64,000 nucleotides of DNA from Meconema thalassinum. Its lineage: Eukaryota; Arthropoda; Insecta; Orthoptera; Tettigoniidae. The stretch covers positions 165,150,911-165,214,910 of the forward strand of contig OX336399.1 of NCBI GenBank assembly GCA_946902985.2, in the 5' to 3' direction. The position numbers were made by a program, and so were the translations under genes. This document shows positions 42,584 to 53,759 of the stretch, in pieces. The notes beneath the pieces are model-generated. The model worked only from the letters and a program-made list of their open reading frames with translations. It was not told the DNA's origin and ran no database searches. Position 1 is the first letter of the stretch, and each line of letters starts with the position of its first letter.

Positions 42584-44610
42584 CAAGCTGTACCCGGCAT
42601 GCGTTGCAATGCCAATCAAAGAAAGTGTTGGCATTGTAATTTGGTTTCTTGAAGTTGCTTTTGGATACACAATTTTTTTCTTCAATTTCCGTTAACTGCC
42701 TCTGAGCTATCGTAAAATGGATTTACTAATTTTGAAAATTTGTGGGAGCGTGCACAACAACTCACCAAAGTTTCATCGCAATCGGATGAATGGTATATGA
42801 ACGCAGATGGAACTTTGCTGAAACACTTCACGCATCGTCACACATTTGTTGCATCTACTCGTGAGCTACCTATTGTAAAATGGATTCACTAAGTCAAAAA
42901 CCTTCCCTGGCGTATTCACAACAAATCATCAAAGTTTCATCGCAATCGGATGAATGGCATATGAACGCTTACGGGAATTTGTTTAGATGATTCGCGCGCT
43001 GTCACTCATTTGTTGAATCAACTCGCGCGCAACCTATTGTACAATATATTTACTAAGTCAGAAACCTTCCCTGCAGTGTGCACAAAAACTCACCCTAGTT
43101 TCATCACAATCGGATGAATGGTATATGAACGCAGATGGAACTTTGTTGAAACGGTTTGTGCGCCGTCACTCATTTGTTGAAACTACTCGTGCGCAACCCA
43201 TTATACAATGGACTTAGTAAATTAGAAACGTTCCCTGCATTGTGCACAACAACCCACCAAAGTTTCATCGCAATTGGATAAATAGTAGGCTTATATGAAC
43301 GCATACGGGACTTTGTTGAAGCGATTCGCATGCCTTCGCTCATTAGTTGAATCTACTCATGCGCTACCTATTATGCAATGGATTTTCTAAGTCAAAAACC
43401 TTCCCTGGACTGTACACCACATCTCAGCCAAGTTTCATCGCTATCGGACGAATGGTAGGCCTATATGAACGCGCACGGTACTTTGTTGAAACGCTTCGCG
43501 CGTCGTAGCTCATTTGTTGAATCTACACGTGCGCTGCCTATTGTAAAGTGGATTTACTCAGCCAGAAACCTTCCCAAAAGTGTACACAGCATCTAACCCA
43601 AGTTTCATAGCTATCGGACGAATGGTATATGAATGCATACGGGACTATCTTGAAACGTTTTGCGTGTCGTCACTCATTTGTTGGATCTACTTGTGCGTTA
43701 TCTACTGTGAAATGTATTTACTCACCCAAGTTTCATTGCTATCGGACGAATGGTATATGAACACATACGGGACTTGGTTGAAACGGTGTGTGCGTCGTCG
43801 CCCATTTGTTGAATCTACTCGTGCGCTACCTCTTGTAAAGTGGATATACTAAGCCAGAATCCTTCCTTAGAGTGTACTCAATATCTCACCCAAGTTTCAT
43901 TGCTATCGGATGAATGGTATATGACTTTACACGGGACTTTGTTCAAACGATTCGTGTGCTGTCACTCACTTGTGTAATCTACTCGTGCGCTGCCTATTGT
44001 AAAGTAGATTTACTAAGCCAGACATCCTCTCTGGAGTGTACACAACATTTCACCCTAGTTTCATCGCTATCGGACGAATAGTATATGAACGCATACGTAG
44101 CTTTGTTGAAACATTGTAGCTCATTTGTTGAATCTACTCTCGTGCTGCCTATTGTAAAGTGGATTTACTAAGCCAGAAACCTTCCCTGAAGTGTACACAA
44201 CATCTAACCCAAGTTTCATAGCTATCGGACGAATGGTATATGAATGCATACGGGACTTTCTTGAAACGCTTTGCGTGTCGTCACTCATTAGTTGAAGCTA
44301 CTCGTGCGCTATCTACTGTGAAATGTATTTACTAAGTAAGAAACCTTCACGTAAGTGTACACAATATCTCACCCAAGTTTCATTGCTATCGTACGAATGG
44401 TATATGAACACATACGGGACATTGTTGAAACGCTTCGCGGCGGCGACGCTTATTTGTTGCATCTACTTGTGCACTACCTATTGTAAAGTGGATTTACTAA
44501 GCCAAAAACCTTCCTTGGAGAGTAATCAACATCTCACCCAAGTTTCAGCGCAATCGGATGGGTGGTGTATGAACGCATAGGAGACATACACACCCACATA
44601 CATACTATCA
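42584..44610 (-). mobile_element. Helitron-like minisatellite element, second copy (inverted)
   Basis: On the minus strand the element ends with the hairpin GGCATTGCAACGCATGCC (42596-42613), GGGTACAG and CTTG then T. The perfect GGCAT/ATGCC stem supports a Helitron terminus; CTTG departs from the CTRR rule by one base. About a dozen ~150-165-bp units fill the rest, with the shared phrases CATTTGTTGAATCTACTCG and TCATCGCAATCGGATGAATG. The copy is inverted relative to 4925-6644 and slightly longer. Confidence 0.65.
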
Positions 44611-44614
44611 CGTA

Positions 44615-45177
44615 ACATTAGAATCATTAGAACATTAGAATCGTTACTGGATAGAGGGTGCGTTGCAGCTGAGTTGCATTCAGCCTCCTGTCTTGATGGG
44701 CTGTTAACCGGAGATAACGGTCATCTCTTGCTGATGTTACCCGTGGACGACCTTGGCCTGGCCTTCTTTTAACGGTTCCTGTTGTCTGATATCGCGTCCA
44801 GGTCCTGGAAATTACACTTTGGGACACTCCAATAGCTGCAGCCACCTCCCTCGTGTCAGTCCCGCTTCCAACCTTCCTATGGCTCACCATGCCATACCTT
44901 CGGGTAAGTCACGTTGTTGTTGCATTGCACTACCTCCTCATTACACCATCTGAACCCAACTGCTTGTGTAATTCGTTTGGTAGTGTAAACACACGTCCAG
45001 ACCAACCCCCTCTGCAGCAACTTTCTGTTATTACCACTATCTCGGTTGCCGTGATGTTATCTCCACTCAGTAGTACCGACAGAAAGACGTCGAACCATTT
45101 TAGATCATTCTGCCGATGACAATAAGTCAGAACCCAGATATCTCAACTAATCCCCTAATTGTTTTGACCAGTGAATA
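44615..45177 (-). pseudogene. Tc1-like element fragment
   Basis: The minus-strand frame 44890-44627 encodes the paired-type DNA-binding domain: GTDTREVAAAIGVSQSVISR, then the GRP-rich linker GQGRPRVTSARDDRYL. The catalytic domain is missing; the sequence stops where the Helitron-like array begins. The other end near 45150-45177 (CACTGGTCAAAACAATTAGG on the minus strand) looks like the terminal repeat. Confidence 0.7.
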
Positions 45178-45189
45178 TAGATTTGAGGG

Positions 45190-45761
45190 TCAATTTTGTG
45201 AAGACAAGGTATTTGAATTCAAAATCAACGTGAAGGCCTTTGAAACAAAATTGAGACTTTGGGAATCACAAATATAAAACAACAACTTTGTGCATTTCCC
45301 AGTCCTACAACACTGTAATAATAAATTATATCAGAATTAAGAACCAACTTCCACATTAGATTTCAAAAGTTCTAGGAGAATGTTACGTTATAAGTTTCAA
45401 TATGTTTTCTTCCCCTTTCTCCAATAACACAGACGAGGTTCCTGAGGATCTGCAAATGGAGTACGTTGATTTTCAATGTGCGTCAGACCTAAATAATAAG
45501 TTTAACAATGTCCCCTTACTACAATTCTATCGAGACTACTTTCCCAGAGAAAAATATCCGGGCGTTAATAAACATAAACTCTTCGGTAGGACTTACACAT
45601 GCGAACAAGTGTTCTTCAGGATGAAATATGTGAAATGCACAACGAGAACGCAAATCACCGACAGTCATCGGGAGAGTTCGCTTCGAGATGATACAACATC
45701 AAACCAGATATTGGATGCCTTGTTTGTGAGAAGCAGTGTCAGGTGTCGCATTAACTGGTAA
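45190..45761 (+). pseudogene. C-terminal part of the GTF2IRD2-like hAT transposase
   Basis: Codons from about 45194 read KAFETKLRLWESQI and NNFVHFPVLQ with stops between. From 45402 the frame is open for 119 residues, including EDLQMEYVDFQCASDLNNKF and FPREKYPGVNKHKLFGRTYT. CEQVFFRMKYVKCTTRTQI follows. This is the hAT dimerisation region found in GTF2IRD2, FAM200 and ZBED proteins. The middle catalytic part of the protein is absent. Confidence 0.72.
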
Positions 45762-45819
45762 AATATTAGTTCAATTATTTTAATATGACATTTATACATA
45801 AACTCTTATCGCTCATGTA

Positions 45820-47607
45820 GCTAAGATCTTTGAGAGAGTTTTGGAAGGCAGACTGAGGAGGAAGATAGAAGGAGAGATGGAAGAAGAACAGTATGGTTTT
45901 AGGAAAGACAGATCAACATTTGACCTAATCTTTGCATTAAGGCAAATGATGGAGAAAAGAGCGGCTTCGGTGGCGTAGTCGGTAGCATGCTGAGCTTCTA
46001 TGCCCAAGATAGCGGGTTCAAACCCGGCCGAAGCCGTCGGATTTTTTAAGAGCGTTAAAAATCCCTCAGTATGCCTTCCTTCGGAGGGGAAGTAAAGCCG
46101 GCGGTCCCATGTCATAGATTTATGGCATGTTAAAGAACCTTCCACTAATTGCACCTGTGTGAAGCTAAATTGGATAGGTTATTGTAAACAACGCTCTTAG
46201 GTTTCTAAGTTCGTTGCCAAGAGCCGACTGCGGTGGCGTCTAGCAGCTGAGTTGTGAACTTAGCCTAGTAGTCGTTGACGGTGGCGCTTGGCGGAAAAAG
46301 TAGGAACTATTTGAAAAATTCTAAGTTGCAGTAACTTACTTAAATTAAAATAACAGATAACACACACTAATACAGTCATCACAATTAACACCGGTTATCA
46401 GACAGATTCTACACACACCCAAAGTACACGGGGCTACATGACCGCGTTGTCGCAGCCCCTAAACTTAAGAACCAACCAACCAACCATGGAGAAAAGATGG
46501 GAATTTGGAAAAGACAGGGTGATGACATTTATTGATATTGAGAAAGCGTACGACAGTGTGCCTCGACAGGTGGTTTGGAATGTATTAAGGAAAAGGAGAG
46601 TTAACGGAGCTGATGTCCAAATGTTAAAAGCTATGTACAAATATTGTGTGAGTAGCGTGAAGACCAGTATAGGAGAAACAGAATGGTTTAAAGTGGAAAC
46701 AGGTCTCCGACAGGGAAGTGTATTGTCCCCCTTACTATTCATCATAGTCATGGATGAAATTCACAAGAATGTTAAACAGAGATTGGGACAAGAGGCAACA
46801 AAGGCCATGCTGTTTGCAGATGATATAGTGATATGGGGCGAGGATGAAAAGGAAGTACAAAAACAACTAGATGTATGGAATCAAGAAATAGAGAAAATTG
46901 GGATGAAAGTAAGCACAGAGAAGAGCAAGACAATGGTATGTCAAGAGGAAGGAAGAGGAAAGATAGAATTGAATGGGAAAATTCTAGAAGTGGTTAAAAG
47001 TTTCAAGTACTTGGGAAGTGTGATCACAGAAGATGGAAGGATAACTGAGGAAATTGGAAAGAGAATACAACAAGCGAACAGTTTTTACCAGAGCATAAGG
47101 GGTATTCTGTGGAACCGAGATGTCCCAAAGAAATGTAAAAATGTATTATATTCAACCTACTACAGACCCATACTAACATATGCAGCTGGAGCGTGGACTA
47201 CTACAAAAAGAGAGGAGAGTAGAATACAAGCCGCGGAGATGAAATTCCTAAGAGGTATAGAGGGCAAGACCAGAAGAGATAGAGTTAGAAATGAAGAGAT
47301 TAGAAAAAGGACAGGAATCTTGAAGCGGCAGGACAGGATAGAAACAACAAAGTTAAAGTGGTATGGACATATGATGAGAATGGGAGAGGAGAGAGTACCA
47401 AAGAAAACTTTCTGTGAAAAGATGACAGGGAAGAGACCACGAGGAAGGCCCCGAAAGAGATGGGCAGATACAGTGTGGGAGTGTGTAGAGAAGAGAGGAG
47501 GAAAACCTGAAGAAGTACTAAAAACAGGAGAGGAGTGGTGGAGAGAGAGGAAACGTTGGAGGTCCTTAATTCACAACCCGACCCAGGAAGCTGGAAACGG
47601 GAAATGA
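45820..47607 (+). pseudogene. LINE reverse transcriptase, interrupted by a SINE
   Basis: The first part (45820-45960) reads KIFERVLEGRLRRKIEGEM and FRKDRSTFDLIFALRQMMEK. After the SINE the frame continues from about 46498 with FIDIEKAYDSVPRQVVWNVL, GLRQGSVLSPLLFIIVMD and LFADDIVIWG. The thumb, the connection domain and a basic end (GKRPRGRPRKRW) then follow to TGA at 47605. The reverse transcriptase after the SINE is free of stops. Its motifs match the element at 55023-57900, so both belong to one LINE lineage. Confidence 0.85.
45961..46485 (+). repeat. SINE family A, copy 3, with 12-bp target duplication
   Basis: ATGGAGAAAAGA flanks the SINE at 45949-45960 and 46486-46497. The A box (GGTGGCGTAGTCGGTAGCAT) and B box (GCGGGTTCAAACCCGG) are both intact. 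The 3' end is an AACC-repeat tail. It is the best-preserved copy of the family here. Confidence 0.88.
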
Positions 47608-47802
47608 AGATGATGATTTATACATAACTTACAGTATTTAATTTAATAAATAACTTAACTATTTAATTAATATTTTAGTAAAAATAACATAATATATTAG
47701 CTTCTTTTTAAGTGAATTGGTTAATTTTAGAATTTAGATCCTATTTAATACGGTAGAAAAATATCAAATAATGTGGCCCGCAAACCAATTCACCTTAATG
47801 AC

Positions 47803-48647
47803 TAGGGCTCGGATTTTTAGGTGCTAAAAATCGGGGAAATATTTATTTTTTAATGTATTAATACCTGAAATATGTGACAAAAAAGTAAAAATATTCAATT
47901 ATAATTTAGTTTATTAATGTGGATATAAACAATATGCAGTACTCACGAATGCAATTTATTATATGCCTCACTGACTGCTGAAGCATCACAATGCACAACG
48001 AGATACATATTCAGGTTGTCCATCACAAAAAAAAAAAGGACGATTATGGCGAAACGCTTATTCTAAAGGCGCGAAACTGCGGCAATGTGTTTCTTGCCCT
48101 TGAGGTGTTGTGTAATTTGAGATCGCTGTTCAGCCAGGGTTGCTTTCCCACATGGTTGGTAGAACAGAACGCTCCCATCAGAAGTAAAATTATCCTTAAA
48201 TTCTGCAACAGCCGATAACTCGTAGTTGTTCTTACTTTAGGCATCGTAGAACTGCCTTACACTTCCCAGTGCCAGAAATGAACTGTATGTGAGGGGGAGG
48301 GGGAGGAAGGTTTAGCACATGGTGCAATATGGCTATGGACAAAGAAATTCCCGGTTTTCACAGTGAGTGGCACGGGGCGACAAAGTTAAGAATAACACAG
48401 TTGCAAGCTGACATGTGCTCTGCACGAAGATTAGATAGCTCACAGGTTCTTCCCCGTTGAAGTAACACAGAACAAAAATGCAATGAACTGAAAGATCTAG
48501 CATACTGATTTCAAAAACAAAACCAATATTTTGTCTTTTTATGTGCTAATAAGTAAAAATCAGGAATTTTATGTATTTATAAAAAAAAAAAATTAAAATA
48601 TGTATTTACATAAACAAATATTTATTTACCTAAAAATCCGAGCCCTA
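47803..48647 (-). mobile_element. hAT deletion derivative with 8-bp target duplication
   Basis: The termini TAGGGCTCGGATTTTTAGGT are perfect 20-bp inverted repeats, flanked by TTAATGAC (47795-47802 and 48648-48655). On the minus strand, 48245-48044 starts MPKVRTTTSY. It continues, after a frame change, as FTSDGSVLFYQPCGKATLAE and RSQITQHLKGKKH. This is a CGGBP1-like BED finger of a hAT transposase, with the second half of the usual CxxC replaced. The catalytic part is missing. Confidence 0.8.
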
Positions 48648-48690
48648 TTAATGACAATGGCCCTTTTCTAAAAAAGGTTGGACGCACCTG

Positions 48691-48890
48691 GTCTGGGCAA
48701 AAGCCACTGGTTCGGATTTAACAAGATTTACAGTAGCACCGTAAGCACAGTGCAGGCAATACTGTATTTGATTATAATGCACGCGCATAATAGCGGACAC
48801 AGCTGGAATTTTACTATATAAGTCGTGATCTAAAAAGGTTATGGACAGTGGCGGAGAGAACATCTATTACTACATCATCTCAAGAATTTG
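48691..48890 (+). repeat. R3 continuation followed by repeat R2
   Basis: GTCTGGGCAAAAGCCACTGG continues the R3 repeat broken at 32483. From about 48730, ACCGTAAGCACAGTGCAGGC ... GGAATTTTACTATATAAGTCG matches 62300-62410; this is the R2 family. Confidence 0.6.
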
Positions 48891-48902
48891 TTCCCCCAGG
48901 AT

Positions 48903-49255
48903 TGCCACGGTGGGCGAGTGGTTATCGTGTCGGTCGACTAACCCCAAGCTTGCAGGTTTGCTCCTGGCCGTGGTAAGTGATTTTTTTGAAAGGCGGCAAA
49001 TTTACGACATGCATGTCAAAGAACCCATTTGAATTCAGTAGGCCGTGTTCATAATGGCAAAATTAATCTCGGGAGTTTCCGCCAACACAAAGTGCCTCAT
49101 TTCTCTATTAGAAAGCGCTATATAGTGTTCAAGGAGCTTAGTGCTTCAAGGAACAACGAAATCCGACATGCAAGCTACCCTCTGGGTGTCATTTAACAAG
49201 GCTTGCACCTGGCACCCGAGGCCTTACGAAGAAAAAGAAAAAAAAAGAAAAAAAC
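48903..49255 (+). repeat. tRNA-derived SINE (family F)
   Basis: The first ~72 bases can fold as a tRNA-like cloverleaf (GCCACGG paired with CCGTGG). They carry an A box (GTGGGCGAGTGGTTATCG) and a weak B box (CAGGTTTGCTCCTGG). The body ends with CAAGCTACCCTCTGGGTGTC and an A-rich tail. The 3' part recurs at 58225-58395. Confidence 0.7.
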
Positions 49256-49293
49256 AATCCAATCGTTATCCAGATCAATTGTTTTTGCCAAGA

Positions 49294-49630
49294 AAAATGA
49301 AAATCCACAGCCTGCTTCCAGTCAACTGACCGGGTCAGGGAATGGATTGACTGAAGCCCCCAAGTGCGGCGAGGATATGAACTGTGCCGGCTGCCGAATC
49401 CTGTCGCATTCCCCTAGGGCAATGGGTAAATGAATGACAGATGAAATGAAATGATAGTGGAGTGTGTTGCTGGAATGAAATTGTGACATGGAAAACCGGA
49501 GTACCCGGAGAAAAACCTGTCTGCCTCCACTTTGTCCAGCACAAATCTCAAATTGAGTGACTGGAATTTGAACTAAGGATCCCGCGGTGAGAGGCCGGCA
49601 TGCTGCCACCTAAGCCATGGAGGCTCCCGG
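49294..49630 (-). repeat. tRNA-derived SINE (family B), reverse
   Basis: A full-length reverse copy of the SINE at 9316-9646. On the minus strand it opens with GGAGCCTCCATGGCTTAGG and its B box is altered (TAGTTCAAATTCCAG). Confidence 0.78.
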
Positions 49631-49995
49631 TTTTTGCCAAGACCATTTATAATTAGTAAAGTAGCGCAGCCTGACCCCAGGTTTTTGTACAGTGGGAGTA
49701 CTCGTGCCTCAATAATTATGGGCAATTGTTTGTGAGTGGTGAAACTGGATTCTGCACTTGCACTTGGATAATGTCATTTTCATGGATTTCATATTCTGGA
49801 ATTAATTACCGATTAAAATTACTAACCATTATCACGACTGCAATGGAAATATGTGCTAAATTACATCAATTTGTGTATTTTGCTTCTTGCTCATTCAACG
49901 ACAATTGCTATGTTCGTTTGGCACATCCCGTCTCTTCTACTGTTACCGATGCGCACAAATTGATGTCGCATTACTGTTACCAACATATGGGATGC

Positions 49996-50245
49996 CGACC
50001 CCGTGGTGATGGGATAGCAAGCCTGCCTCTCACCCGGAGGCCCCGGGATTGATTAAGGGATATTAGAAACTGACGTGAGGGCTGGAGCGGGATACACTCA
50101 GCCTCATGAGGACAATTGAGTAGCTTTTTGACAGTGAGGCAGCGCCCTGGTCATGAAAACTAAGATTAACGGCTGAGGCCAAATGACTGGGCAGCGGTCG
50201 CTTGGTAGGCCTAGGCCCTTCAAGGGCTGTAGTGCCAGGGGTTAT
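49996..50245 (+). repeat. tRNA-derived SINE (family C)
   Basis: The head CCCCGTGGTGATGGGATAGC and the B-box-like GCCCCGGGATTGATT are followed by AACTGACGTGAGGGCTGGAG. The 3' end is GGCTGTAGTGCCAGGGGTTA. Reverse copies lie at 23589-23820 and 54211-54498. Confidence 0.75.
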
Positions 50246-51200
50246 TTTTAGCCTACTTTCGATTTTTGCAAAAAATGAAAGTAGACATATGAGATCTATA
50301 CAGGGCCAAAAATTCCGTGTCTGTGTGCGAGTGTACGCTGCATGTCTGTGCCCCCCCCCTATCAATTCAGACACGGTGATTCCGAATTGAACGAAAATTG
50401 GTACAGAGGTAGCACTAGCAAAGGGCACCTCAGTGTCATGCTTTATATTGCCGCCATCTTTACCAAAACGTAATTGCGGCCACTCAAATGGTTAAAACTT
50501 AAAATTAAATTACGACCAAACCAATCATAGCATCTTTACCAAATTTGGTATCAACAAACCTTCATATTGGAGGCGTCTTGTGCTTAAACGACAAGGTCAT
50601 CAGACGTACCATTTCGGGATGGTGGCCGTGTGAATTATTCAAACTTTATAATCCATAACATGGGACCCACCAGTTCCGATTATCGAACTGAGAATCTTTT
50701 AAACTGTTCTCAAGAACGTGGCCCGTTCGAAATTAAAAGTTTATATTGTAATATTTAAGTGCAGAAGTGGCTTTAAAAAGCTGAGCCGTCTCGGTTACAG
50801 ACAAGGTGGCAGCTGATCTCTCGTTCTGACCTAGATTTCACTAATTTGAGTATGTTGCATGCAATATAGCCTACACATAGAAATAATATGAACGTTGTAT
50901 GAAATATACTCCAGTGAAGAAATCGTTGAGTCAAAGTCATTATTTGCTAAGACGTTGTATCTGAATCGATTGATAACATTCAACTTGGCAGGACATAATT
51001 AGGTCTGTGATAAGAGCGTTGGTCTCTAACAGAGTTGTATTTTTTTGCTTGATTTTTTAATATTTATTGTCTTTTTGAGTAATGATGCGTTATACAATTG
51101 AGCGTTATACTGTGCATTTTGCAATGAAAAAATATATATGTAATTAAAACAAAGTTCTCCAATGGATCTGCAGGAGTGACATCTATTAGGAACTAGTTGA
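50246..51200. other. Spacer with weak similarity to the 16.7-17.5-kb array
   Basis: No gene is seen. The phrases TACCAAATTTGGTATCAAC (50538) and a run of C at 50350 stand out, but I cannot define units. Confidence 0.35.
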
Positions 51201-51214
51201 ACTACAGTATGCGG

Positions 51215-51345
51215 GAGCTATCCACTGCCTACTAGATGCGAGCTGCGCTCTGTACCGGCCAGTTAGTGAACCTATGCCAGCGGTGTTATTGAAAATGGTC
51301 TCTTGTTGCCGATAGAGCGCACTGCCAAGTATAGGCGCGATTAAA
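51215..51345 (+). repeat. Interspersed repeat R1
   Basis: GCGAGCTGCGCTCTGTACCG ... TTGCCGATAGAGCGCACTGC matches the minus strand of 14520-14640. The function and the ends are unknown. Confidence 0.5.
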
Positions 51346-51591
51346 AATTAGGTGTTCAGTAGGTATATTAAATGTGTTTCTCCCAGTTATACGTTTAGAC
51401 CAACAAAGTTTCAATTATTATTAGTAGTCTGTGTTAATGTACTGAATTCCTACGTTGTTTGCTGATGAAATTGCAAAATACTGGGGTAAATTATAAACTA
51501 TGGTTTGAACACCTCTGCTCAAATCCAGTGTGCCAATTTGCATTTCGAATAGGAAAAAAATAGGAGGTGATAAGGACAAAAGAGTTATAAC

Positions 51592-53657
51592 CAGGCTTCG
51601 GATAATTATGCATTTTGCATATTGCAATTGCATATTTGGGACAGTTTTAACTTAACAGTGCATATTTAGGGGATTCCTCCTGTTAGTGCATATTTCAAAA
51701 ACATTCTTAATCTTGAGTGTAGACATCAGCTTCTGCAGGCCACTTTTGGAATATTTGACATGCATTTCAGGTAACAGGATTGTTGAGCAGTGCTGGGTTT
51801 GCATCGTGTTTAAATTTAGCAACACGAGACCTCCATCCGGCCATAGCTTTGTCTACCTGCAATGCAATTATGTGGGGACTGATTCTTGGTATTTCCCGTA
51901 AAGCAGGTTATCTTTTCCTCATTCCGTAAATAGTTACCTTGTCAGTGTTAACTTACTTTTGTTGAGTTTAAACAGGCTGTGGCTCATAGCACGTTAAATA
52001 GCTACTGTATTTAAGAAGCCTAAGGAGAAGAGAACTGTTAATGAGATAATGAAAGGGTATGTACGAGAGTTTCAAGACTTTTCAACTGACGGAAGTGTAT
52101 TGTTTTGCAAATACTGTAGCACAGTCATAAACGCATCTAAAAAGTATCAAATTCAACAACATCTTCAAACAACGAAACACAATAAATTGAAAGGCGTTAA
52201 CCTGAAACAAAAACACCAGTTTCTTGTAACCACTGCTTTAGTTAAACCTGGACTAACACGTAGTAAATTCAATGAAGATCTGTGTAAAGCATTTCTCTCG
52301 GCAAATATACCGTTGGCTAAATTAAACAATAAGAACTTAGTTCAGTTTCTGCAGGAGTATACGAAACAACCAGTCCCAGATGAATCAACAATTAGGAAGA
52401 ATTACGTTCCTGAGCTTTACAATGTAACGTTAGCTAACTAAGGGAAAAAGCTCATAGAAAATATATTTGGGTCTCACTAGACGAAACAACGGACGTAGAT
52501 CAAAGTGTGTTAACTTCGTGTTTGGAATTTTAGGAGAAGAAGAAGAAGAAGAGAGAGACAAATCATATCTACTAACTATGGCTGTGTTGCCTAAGGTGAA
52601 TCACTCAACAGTTGCTGCATTTTTCAATGATGCACTTTCTTGTTTGTGGCCGTCAGGCATTCTTTACGATCATGTTATCGTGGCCTGCACGGATGCCGCA
52701 CCTTACATGTGTAAAGCTATGGGAGGTCTTGGGATGATACACGTCACATGTGTAGCACATGGACTTCATCGAGTCGCTGAAGCAGTCCGGGATTCCTTTC
52801 CTGAAGTAAACACGTTGATCTCCACAGTGAAAAGAGTGTTCCTGAAGGCTCCAAGTCGCAAAGAAAAATTTGTTGATGCAGTTCATGATGTGCCGCTCCC
52901 ACCTTCACCAGTTCATACAAGATGGGGAACGTGGCTCGAGGCTGCTGTTTATTATGCCAATTATTTCGAGGTAGTAAAATAGGTAGTTGAAGACCTTCTA
53001 TTAAAGAAGCTCAAGAAGTCTTGAGCAAAGATGGTGTTCGTGAGCAACTTATATTCATTCGTTCCAATTTGCGTTGCATACTTGCAGCCATCAAGAAATT
53101 GCAATAAAAAGGACTGCCTCTTCACGTTAGCATTGGAATTGTTGAAGAAGTCGATCGATCCCTAAAGAACCTAACTAATCAAGTTTTCTCGAAAAAATTG
53201 CAGAATGTAGTGCTGAAAAATTCCGGTCTCCTCAAACTTAAAAGCATTTGTGGTGTTATCCAAGGCAAAGACAAAATTGACAGTGCATCGATACTAGAGG
53301 TCTCTGATTTCGCCAAGTTGGAGTATGCTCCAATTGTGGCATGTGATGTGAAGAGAGTGTCTTCTGAATACAAAGTCATTTTGAGTGAAAATAGGCACAA
53401 GTTTGTGTTTGAAAACCTATTACATCATGCAGTGATTAAGTGTAATCAAGACTTGTAAATTTTATTGACAAACTGGAGCAATCTATTCTAGTACTGTAAG
53501 TAATTTTCTTTATTTTGGCGATATTTAATATGTAACATTATTTTTTTGTAATATAAACCACAATTGATATCAGATATATGTTTATTTTAATGCATATTTT
53601 AGTGCATATTTGCATGCATATTTTGGCATTTTTAAGTGCATAATTATCCTAAGCCTG
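51592..53657 (+). mobile_element. hAT element with perfect 8-bp duplication
   Basis: The element is 2066 bp and is flanked by GTTATAAC at 51584-51591 and 53658-53665. The ends CAGGCTTCGGATAATTATGC and its inverse (CAGGCTTAGG on the minus strand) differ by one base. Several TGCATATTT motifs lie just inside both ends, a usual site for transposase binding. Confidence 0.9.
52001..53458 (+). pseudogene. hAT transposase (CGGBP1/BED type), broken
   Basis: The first frame (52049-52441) has a BED finger: VLFCKYCSTVINASKKYQIQ and HLQTTKH (CxxC...HxxxxH), and an upstream KKPKEKRTVNEI-like leader may extend it to about 52001. A stop and frameshift near 52441 follow. A second stretch reads IWVSLDETTDVDQS across the break. 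The second frame (52467-52982) then has VACTDAAPYMCKAM and IHVTCVAHGLHRVAEA, the DDE core blocks of hAT. The last frame (53198-53458) covers LLKLKSICGVIQGKDKIDSA and RVSSEYKVILSENRHKFVFE. The family's middle and C-terminal regions are short, so this is a compact hAT lineage. At least three breaks make it inactive. Confidence 0.82.
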
Positions 53658-53759
53658 GTTATAACTATACCCATACATTTAGGAGAAAGTTGGCTATATG
53701 CTCTTTCCCTAACATCTTGTTTATTACATATAGGATACAAAATACATCTTGTAATTATA

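Larger units (their letters stand above)
45802..47615 (+). mobile_element. 5'-truncated RTE-like LINE with 12-bp target duplication
   Basis: ATTTATACATAA flanks the copy at 45790-45801 and 47616-47627. The copy begins inside the reverse transcriptase and ends in a short GATGATG tail. Such truncation is normal for target-primed reverse transcription. A SINE interrupts it at 45961-46485. Confidence 0.85.
32484..48690 (+). mobile_element. hAT element (GTF2IRD2-like) expanded to 16.2 kb by nested insertions
   Basis: The left end CAGGTGTGTCCAACC (32484) and the right end GGTTGGACGCACCTG (48676-48690) are inverted repeats with one mismatch. The flanks GTCTAGGT (32476-32483) and GTCTGGGC (48691-48698) agree at six of eight bases. 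Joining the flanks restores an uninterrupted R3 repeat like the one near 54540-54580. GTGGCCCGCA motifs lie near both ends. A transposase N-terminus (42395) and C-terminus (45190) are on the plus strand. All other features between these ends are later insertions. Confidence 0.75.

Noticed and set aside
45961..46040. tRNA gene
   Set aside because: The tRNA-like head belongs to a 525-bp SINE with its own target duplication and sister copies at 29140 and 29870.
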